Of a stretch of DNA of 6,365 nucleotides, positions 1 through 5,900 are shown piece by piece. Every line of letters starts with the position of its first letter. Position 1 is the first letter of the stretch. Position numbers and translations under genes: made by a program. The stretch lies in assembly GCA_020429485.1 (NCBI GenBank), contig JAGQLK010000071.1, forward strand, positions 1-6,365, given 5' to 3'. Origin of the DNA: Candidatus Dojkabacteria bacterium. GTDB lineage: Bacteria; Patescibacteriota; Dojkabacteria; B142; OLB20. Below the pieces are notes generated by a model. The model had not been told where the DNA came from and searched no databases. It saw only the letters and a program-made list of their open reading frames with translations.

Positions 1-379
1 GGGCATGGTGCAACATTGAACCAACTTCGCTGCCTCCCGGTAAGATAAAATTTGTAAGTGGGGGGAGATTTTCTTGCCAGTTATCTATTTCATTTTCTAA
101 TAAATTCACTTCTTTATCGGTGACTCTAACCTGTTTGAGTTTTTGATTTATATCATGGGGTGTAGCAATATCTGCACCTACATCAAATAACTCCTTTTGT
201 ATTCTATTTAAAGATTTATTTAACTCAGGAAATTCTGACTTTGCGACAATTATCCCAATATAAGAATTTAATTCATCTAAAGTTCCATATGCTTCTACTC
301 GTTCATCGAATTTTGCAACTCTTCGTCCACCATATAATGATGTTTTACCTTTATCTCCTGTTTTAGTGTAAATCTTCAT
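1..379 (-). CDS. pduO: PduO-type cob(I)alamin adenosyltransferase, C-terminus cut by window edge
   Basis: Enzymes of this family transfer the adenosyl group of ATP to cob(I)alamin, making the adenosylcobalamin coenzyme in the cytoplasm. The first 126 residues are visible. They open with the family's ATP-binding loop (TKTGDKGKTSL, residues 5-15), followed by GGRRVAKFD (17-25) and YGTLDELNS (31-39), including the conserved Asp35. LFDVGADIATP (64-74) and FILPGG (111-116) follow; Phe111 matches the Phe that helps displace the lower cobalt ligand in characterised enzymes. The C-terminal helix with the RRAER-type arginines lies outside the window, so an intact enzyme cannot be confirmed. The start is the ATG at 377-379, which matches the family N-terminus and overlaps the obg stop as ATGA. 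No Shine-Dalgarno precedes it, so translation probably depends on ribosomes finishing obg. A cobalamin-dependent enzyme such as class II ribonucleotide reductase is expected elsewhere in the genome (inference). Confidence 0.93.
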   Translation of the reverse strand, partial: MKIYTKTGDKGKTSLYGGRRVAKFDERVEAYGTLDELNSYIGIIVAKSEFPELNKSLNRIQKELFDVGADIATPHDINQKLKQVRVTDKEVNLLENEIDNWQENLPPLTNFILPGGSEVGSMLHHA

Positions 380-1326
380 TTACTACTGTAGAACTTAAAC
401 TTATTAAGTAGTTTTAGGTAAGAGTCCTTATCATATACAGAGACAAACATTACCTCCTCTGCATCAGATTTTATTTGTTTTGCTCTATCCTCTAACTCTT
501 CTTCCAAGAAAAGATCTTTTTTGGTAAGTACTAGCAACTCGGGTAACTCGAGCAAGTGAGGATTGATTTCTTCAAGTTCTTTTCTAATTAAGTCATAATC
601 TTCTTGTGGATTTTCGCTTTCAAGACTAACAAAGTGTGCAACCAGTTTTGCTGATTCTGCATGCTTCATAAATCTAGTTCCCAGACCTTTACCCTTTGTT
701 GTTCCTTCGATTAATCCTGGAAGATCCATTAGAATTAATCCACCTGCAACTGCTAGTCCAGGCTCTAAAGTAGTAAAAGGGTAGGGTGCAACTTTTGCAG
801 ATGCATTTGAAAGAGCATTTAACATACTTGATTTGCCTGCATTAGGTAAGCCAACGAATACTACATCAGAAATCAATTTAAGCTCCAAGAATCCGTTTAC
901 TTCCTTTCCTTTACCGCCTGGCATATATTTATTAAGAGTTGCCACTTGACCAGCTCTAAAGTAATGATTTCCTAGGCCTCCTTTACCACCTTTTGCTATC
1001 ATAACTCGTTCTCCATGCTTAGTTATCTTTACGATTTCATTACCATCTAAATCAAGAAGAGTAGTAATTAATGGAACCTTTATTATTAAATCCTGGCCAT
1101 TTGCACCTTGTTTTTGGTTCGATGTTCCCATCTCACCATTTTCTGCGACAAATTTCTTTTGTGAATTTCCAAATTTTAAATCATAGACATTATTACTTCC
1201 TTCTAAGTACACAGAGCCACCGTCGCCGCCAATTCCACCGCTGGGCTTGCCATTTATCGCAAAATAGACTCCTCCACGACCTCCGTCGCCAGCCCTAAAC
1301 ATAAGTTTTACTTTATCAATAAGCAT
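376..1326 (-). CDS. obg: GTPase Obg/CgtA, short form without C-terminal OCT domain
   Basis: Obg is a GTPase that binds the 50S ribosomal subunit late in assembly and is linked to stress signalling. The glycine-rich Obg fold covers about residues 1-155, with AGDGGRGGV (12-20), GGIGGDGGSVYLEG (30-43) and AKGGKGGLGNHYF (111-123). The G domain follows: G1 GLPNAGKSS (159-167), G2 PFTTLEPG (183-190), G3 DLPGLIEG (201-208), G4 TKKD (268-271) and a weak G5 at VSV (295-297). G4 has Thr where most Obg proteins have Asn (NKxD), a tolerated variant in other GTPases. The protein ends at residue 316 right after the G domain, so the OCT domain of many homologues is absent; this domain is variable in the family. 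The ATG at 1324-1326 gives the expected N-terminus. The leader is A-rich with no Shine-Dalgarno. obg lies 46 bp after the acidic membrane-protein gene and overlaps the adenosyltransferase gene by 4 bases. Confidence 0.96.
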   Translation of the reverse strand: MLIDKVKLMFRAGDGGRGGVYFAINGKPSGGIGGDGGSVYLEGSNNVYDLKFGNSQKKFVAENGEMGTSNQKQGANGQDLIIKVPLITTLLDLDGNEIVKITKHGERVMIAKGGKGGLGNHYFRAGQVATLNKYMPGGKGKEVNGFLELKLISDVVFVGLPNAGKSSMLNALSNASAKVAPYPFTTLEPGLAVAGGLILMDLPGLIEGTTKGKGLGTRFMKHAESAKLVAHFVSLESENPQEDYDLIRKELEEINPHLLELPELLVLTKKDLFLEEELEDRAKQIKSDAEEVMFVSVYDKDSYLKLLNKFKFYSSK

Positions 1327-1352
1327 GAGTATTTTTTTAATTGCTAGAACAC

Positions 1353-1358
1353 ATTATA
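1353..1358 (-). promoter_or_regulatory. Predicted -10 box of obg
   Basis: A perfect TATAAT reads on the minus strand 26 bases before the obg ATG, implying a leader of roughly 19-20 nt. The -35 is weak: TACACA at 1377-1382 matches TTGACA at four of six positions with an 18-base spacer, and would sit inside the last codons of the upstream gene. The box lies in the 46-bp gap, so obg can probably be transcribed independently of the gene before it. Confidence 0.6.
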
Positions 1359-1373
1359 CCGAATTTACTCGGT
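1358..1373. repeat. Short inverted repeat between the acidic-protein stop and the obg -10 box
   Basis: On the minus strand the sequence is ACCGA, a 6-base spacer, then TCGGT. It touches the TAA stop of the upstream gene and overlaps one base of the obg -10 box, so it fills the -10/-35 spacer. The arms are only 5 bp and no T-run follows on the minus strand, so a terminator is unlikely. A small operator or chance are both possible. Confidence 0.3.
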
Positions 1374-2725
1374 TATTGTGTAATACCAATTGAAGAAAGT
1401 AAATCCGCTAATATTGGTATATTAAAATCAATATTAGGTGATAATTGAAGTCCGAGAATAGTTAGAAAAATACCGACTATAATGAATACAAGTATCAAAA
1501 TTATCATTGTAAACGAACCTCCGCCAGAAGATTTTTTGTCTTTTTTAACCTTACTAGTATCTTCTAGAGAAGGTAGCTGTGCGCCACTAGTAACTTCAGG
1601 TAAAACCTCATCTAATGTTGGACCAGGTGTCATAGTAGCTTGTGGCATTTGAGCCATACTAGTATCAGCGGTCATTGTCTCTCCACCAGCAATAGGTTGC
1701 ATATCTGCACCTGCTGTTATGGGCGGTAAATCTGCAGTATTCATCGCTGGGTCAGCCATCATACTATTGTCAGGAGTTGCAGGCATTGAGTTTCCTCCCA
1801 TATTGTTATCCATACTCATTGCAGGAGAACCTGACATTGCATCAGGTACTGAATTCATCTGAGTCCCCATCATCGAATTACTATCTTGCATTTGATTAGG
1901 TGGGGTATCTAGATTAGCAGGGACATTTTCACCTCCTCTACTAGCAATAAGCTGATCTAATGTTTGTCCTTGAGTTGTATTTGGTTGGGTTTCATTCACA
2001 ATTGGCATGGCTGATACAGGTGTACTATTCAAAGCGCTAGTGTCTATGGTTGGCATAACATTCATCGGTTGCTCAACTGGCTGGGTGTCATTACTCATTA
2101 AGTTTGGTATCTGTGGTGCATCAGTAGTATTTGTTACTCCAGGTTGACTCATAGGCATAGCTTCAGACATTTGATTCATACCCATAGGAGCAGGATTTAC
2201 CGGCGCCTCATTGACAGGGTTAGTAACGTTATCTGTTACAGCTGGATTAGCATCTGCTGGAGGTGTTACTCCTGGAATATTGTATCCACTAATTGGAGAA
2301 TCTAATGGCTCAGGACTGGCTGCCGAAACTGAATTCATTTGATTTACAGTATTAGTATCCGTTACTGGTGCACTAGCTCCTGGGTTTGTATCTGACATAA
2401 CAGGATCATCTGCTGTCATTAAGTTTGGATCAGGATTATTACTCATCATAGCTTCTGTCGCTGGTTGCATTGCAGAGTTATCTGTACTTGGATCACCTGG
2501 CGTTTGACTTAACATTTGATCCTGAACTAAAGGATTAACTTGATTAGCCTCCGCTACATCATTTGTAGGAGGTTGTACAGGTTGACTTGGATCATTTGGC
2601 TGCTGTGCCTGCATTTGTTGATCTACAATATCATTCATTGCTGGATTAATCCCTTGATTATCTCCAGTTCCATTAGCATTTGTATTAGTATTAGTATCGT
2701 TTGGATTTTGTATAGGCATTCCCAT
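1373..2725 (-). CDS. Acidic, disordered low-complexity protein with one C-terminal membrane segment, function unknown
   Basis: No family is recognised. Residues 1-390 are low complexity, rich in Asn, Pro, Met, Thr, Asp, Gln, Ser and Ala. In them I find one Arg (263) as the only basic residue, one Tyr (147), and no Lys, His, Cys, Trp or Phe. Asp and Glu total about 40 and Met is near 9% (hand counts), so the region is strongly acidic and probably unstructured. A lysine cluster (392-398, KVKKDKK) and a Gly/Ser linker lead into one hydrophobic helix at about 405-428, then about 22 residues to the end (450). By the positive-inside rule the long acidic region faces the cytoplasm, as in a near-tail-anchored protein. 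There is no N-terminal signal peptide. A degenerate TLD motif occurs twice. The first ATG (2723-2725) is chosen; a second Met codon is two residues later, and neither has a Shine-Dalgarno. The gene is followed by obg and diverges from the giant gene at 2915. Confidence 0.85.
   Translation of the reverse strand: MGMPIQNPNDTNTNTNANGTGDNQGINPAMNDIVDQQMQAQQPNDPSQPVQPPTNDVAEANQVNPLVQDQMLSQTPGDPSTDNSAMQPATEAMMSNNPDPNLMTADDPVMSDTNPGASAPVTDTNTVNQMNSVSAASPEPLDSPISGYNIPGVTPPADANPAVTDNVTNPVNEAPVNPAPMGMNQMSEAMPMSQPGVTNTTDAPQIPNLMSNDTQPVEQPMNVMPTIDTSALNSTPVSAMPIVNETQPNTTQGQTLDQLIASRGGENVPANLDTPPNQMQDSNSMMGTQMNSVPDAMSGSPAMSMDNNMGGNSMPATPDNSMMADPAMNTADLPPITAGADMQPIAGGETMTADTSMAQMPQATMTPGPTLDEVLPEVTSGAQLPSLEDTSKVKKDKKSSGGGSFTMIILILVFIIVGIFLTILGLQLSPNIDFNIPILADLLSSIGITQ
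1556..1627 (-). repeat. Second copy of degenerate TLD motif in the acidic protein
   Basis: This encodes residues 367-390: PGPTLDEVL, a short spacer, then LPSLEDT. It lies directly before the lysine cluster and membrane helix, so this copy would sit close to the membrane surface. The first copy is about 115 residues further from the membrane. Confidence 0.45.
1904..1972 (-). repeat. First copy of degenerate TLD motif in the acidic protein
   Basis: This encodes residues 252-274: QGQTLDQLI, a short spacer, then VPANLDT. It pairs with residues 367-390. The two DNA copies match at 18 of 24 positions around an identical 10-base core (AACATTAGAT). Against the low-complexity background this looks like a duplicated linear motif or short amphipathic helix, not a folded domain. 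Confidence 0.45.
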
Positions 2726-2750
2726 GATTGGACAGATTTAACTAAACTCA

Positions 2751-2769
2751 ATATTAGTTTACAACAATA
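2751..2769 (-). promoter_or_regulatory. Candidate -10 region of the acidic membrane-protein gene
   Basis: Two imperfect -10 boxes read on the minus strand: TAATAT (2751-2756), 25 bases before the ATG, and TATTGT (2764-2769), preceded by GG as at the other two promoters. Each matches TATAAT at four of six positions, and no convincing -35 is visible. The nearer box has the same distance to the ATG as those of obg and the giant gene, so it is slightly favoured. It overlaps a small AT-rich inverted repeat (AACTAA at 2740-2745, TTAGTT at 2754-2759). Confidence 0.3.
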
Positions 2770-2838
2770 CCGACAAAAAACAAATTCATATTTAACAGTC
2801 AATTTACTAGTTATTATTATCTGAATAAGCAGCAATAG

Positions 2839-2867
2839 CAGTAAATACACGGTCACTATTTTTACTG
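2839..2867. repeat. 7-bp inverted repeat in the divergent intergenic region
   Basis: CAGTAAA (2839-2845) and TTTACTG (2861-2867) form perfect 7-bp arms around 15 bases. The right arm ends 20 bp before the extended -10 box of the giant gene, so the repeat covers the -35 area, where an operator would sit. It could instead be a hairpin in a transcript, but no T-run follows it. Confidence 0.4.
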
Positions 2868-2884
2868 TGAATAATTCCCTGAAA

Positions 2885-2893
2885 TGGTATAAT
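2885..2893 (+). promoter_or_regulatory. Extended -10 promoter of the giant gene
   Basis: TGGTATAAT is a perfect extended -10 (TGn plus TATAAT). Transcription should start near 2900, about 15 bases before the ATG at 2915. No -35 with normal spacing is seen; TTTACT at 2861-2866 would need a 21-base spacer. Extended -10 promoters often need no -35. Confidence 0.65.
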
Positions 2894-2914
2894 TAGCACA
2901 GTTATTTGCACATT

Positions 2915-5900
2915 ATGGCTATTAGACCTACAACTCCAGAATTTGTTATACCTGGCAAGGGTAAAACTGGCAACGACTCCGAAAAAGACAATGGGCTCGT
3001 ATCTCCAGCATTCAAAAAACAAGAAAATGATCCAGAAGTACAGCGAGCTTTAGCAGCAGCTAGAGCAGCAGAGCTTAAGGCTAAAATCGAGGCATCCCAA
3101 GATAAAAAAGCAAAAGTCAGCAAAGTAAAACAACTTATTGGCTTGTTTCGTGCATATGCACCAAAATCAGAAAGAAAACTTAAAGATGAAGTTGTTGACC
3201 AAGTTTCAGATATAGCTAGAAGAGTAGATCAAGCTGATGATGAAACCTTATCTCGATATGAGCAAACAGTGAAAGAAAAACTACAACTTGTGGAAAATGA
3301 TCAGGTTGCAGAAATTTTAGAAGAAGTTGCAGAGCTTGATAAATTAGAGCAAGCAAGACCTGAGCTTACTAGATTGGATAATCTTTCTAGTTCAAAAAAG
3401 AAAATGGTATCTGAACTTTCAGATGGATCCGAGAAAAAGAGCAGAGAAGTTGAGAAATCAATGGTAGCAGCTGCAAACCTTCTACAAGAGAAAACAAAAG
3501 ATATTCCAGAATCCAAAACAATCGTCGAAGCTATAAAAGACACAATGGTATCTATTAGAGTAGAGCTTGGTAAAAAATTCCAAGGATGGAGCGAGAATGA
3601 AGTCAAAGCATATCTAGCTAGAGCCTACAAAGGAGATATCACAAAAATTGAAGCTAAACTAGCTCAGATTATGCCTGAGGATTCAGAAATAAGAGCTGAG
3701 GAAATAGAGCGAGAAGTAAAAAAGGCAGAAGAGCAAGAGCCTGTGGTAGCACTAAAAGTTAAAGAAGTCCTTGCACCAAAATCCGAGGCTGATTTAGCTG
3801 ATCAAATGAAAGAAGTAGGTAGAGAAGCACTTAATGCGCTTGTAGAGTCATACCAGCCCACTGATGAAGATACCCATCAAACTAGAACAGCTATTGCAAA
3901 ACAAAAAGTATCATATAGATTTAATCGAGCATTAAATTTTGATCCAGCTGTGAATGGAGTGAGTGAGTACGTAATCAGTGATGAGCAAATTGACGCCATG
4001 GTAGATGACGCCTACTCTGAGACAGGACTTGATCCAGAAAAGATCTCAACAAGATCATTAACAAAAAAGAAAACAGAATTTGAAATTGGTGCAACTAAGA
4101 ATGCACTAAAAAGAAGAATGAGTGCTTTAAATAAACAGAGAGAGGTATATTTAGAAGGTGCTTTTGAGGCATCAGACGAGCTAGAGCACATAAAACCTCA
4201 AATTCCACCAGCATCAGAAGATGAGGAAGGAACAATAAATGCTAATTTAGAAAAATTCCATACATTAGACATTGAACAGCAGAGAACAATAGAAGCTGCT
4301 GGCACAATGAGACTAAGGAATTATCTTATCGAGCAAGGTTTAAATAAGAAGAGACAATTGCTAGAAGGAGGAGAATATGCTCATACAGTAGATGAAGTTA
4401 TGGATGAGCTTAGAGGAGCATCACTAGATGATATTACAGTAGAATTTACTGATGAAGGAATTGCCGTGCTTAGATTCACTAATATAGAAGATCTAGCTAA
4501 ATTCGATCAAACAATTGATAAAAATGGGAAACTGGTTTATCAAAACTACCAATACGATCACGAGACATATGAGAATCCAGATAATCAACAATTTGTTCTT
4601 GGTACAGCTTTTGTACAAGAAGGATTTTTTGCAACTCATGTTGATGGAGATGCTATCTTAGATGAGCATGAGCAAGCCCATCTTAAAAAAGAATACGATC
4701 GACAAATTAGACTAGATTATATTGAAAATAGAACTAGAGAAAGTATCGCTGAATATCTAATAGAAAGAAGTGCAGATAGTGATTTTAATTTCGGTGATGA
4801 TCTAGAAAAACTTAGTGACCATATCGGCTTTGTGCTTAAACAAGAAGATATGGAGAATGCAAGAGGATGGGGATTTGACGTAGATATGCTTAAACAGATC
4901 AACCAGTTGGTTGAAAAGGGTGAAGCAGGGGAGCTAGAAGGAGATGAGGCGAAAATGTACCGCTACTTTAACAGGATGAAGTCTGTCGCAGAAGCGATGG
5001 CAACAGAGGCATCACAAAAAGCCCACTCAGAGGAGCTTGGTACTTCGCTTATGACTCTGCCTATGTACAACGAAACTTCATTAACACTTGCTAGTGCCGG
5101 AATATTCAAAGATGGAGAAAAGAAATACGATACATCAAAAGAAACACATCTTGCGTCTCTTGCTCTAGTCAGATATTTAAATACACTAGCCGATAACAAC
5201 AGAGAATTATTTGTTGAGAAGCAATTAGCGATCGCAGGATTAGTACTAAGAAAAGATAAGCTAACGCTTCATGATGTTGCATCAATTATTCAAGAAATTG
5301 AAACAAATGAATTATTTGCTGGTTTAGCTCCTGAAAGAACAGAAAACTTTGATGAAGAAGCTCAGAAATACGTTAATGCAGACATTGATGATACTGTAAA
5401 GATGCAGGCATTTTTTGATGCATATGGTTTAGAAAATCATCCAGGAAACATTTCATTAACATCAGAAGAATTTAATCTACTTTATCGACTATTTATATTA
5501 GAAGGTAAAGTACCAAGTTTTGAGCCAACAGAACTTGAGGTAACAGAGGAACAAATCCACGAGTTTGATGAGACCCCTAACTTTTCTCATCATTCTTTCA
5601 TGAGACAGTATTTCCAAGATCCAACACACGGTATTTTCAGTAGAGATCTGCATAGGCCAACTTTATTTCCTGTACTCGTTACTAGAGGGGCACCATGGCC
5701 ACTTAGAAGTTTTGACCTACCAGGTACAGGAGATAAAGGATTTGCCACTATCGCTCACTTCTTACCACAAGGCCTTAGGAACTTTATGTATTTTGGAAAT
5801 GAAGGTTTAGAAAAGATTGATCCTGATAAGATAATTCCATTTGGCCTCGCTGACAATCCTAGGCTAGCAGGAGTAGTGGAATGGCTTAAAGGCTTTAACA

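Noticed and set aside
1071..1298. 75-residue plus-strand frame antisense to obg
   Set aside because: It lies wholly opposite the conserved Obg fold, is rich in His and Arg from reversed glycine and other obg codons, and has no start signal.
2683..2697. TATTAG hexamer repeat as a phase-variation tract
   Set aside because: There are fewer than three units, and a 6-base unit would only add or remove two residues in a disordered Asn-Thr stretch without switching the frame.
2540..2824. 94-residue plus-strand frame, Ile/Leu-rich
   Set aside because: It is antisense to the acidic-protein gene, whose Asn/Asp/Gln codons reverse to Ile/Leu-type codons. The apparent membrane protein is an artefact.
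2635..2856. 73-residue minus-strand frame with a hydrophobic start overlapping the 5' end of the acidic-protein gene
   Set aside because: It overlaps the real gene in another frame, starts upstream of that gene's likely promoter, and contains four cysteines while all accepted genes here have none. It looks like a by-product of AT-rich intergenic DNA.
2807..3123. Two minus-strand frames (71 and 73 residues) across the start of the giant gene
   Set aside because: They lie largely antisense to the giant gene, with no promoter or start signal and no recognisable product.
5558..5572. A second metal motif at HEFDE (residues 882-886)
   Set aside because: It has HE but lacks the second histidine at the required position, so it is not HExxH.
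5714..5743. PGTGDKG (residues 936-942 of the giant protein) as a Walker A nucleotide-binding loop
   Set aside because: The Lys is followed by Gly, not Ser/Thr, the glycine spacing is wrong, and no Walker B or switch motif follows.
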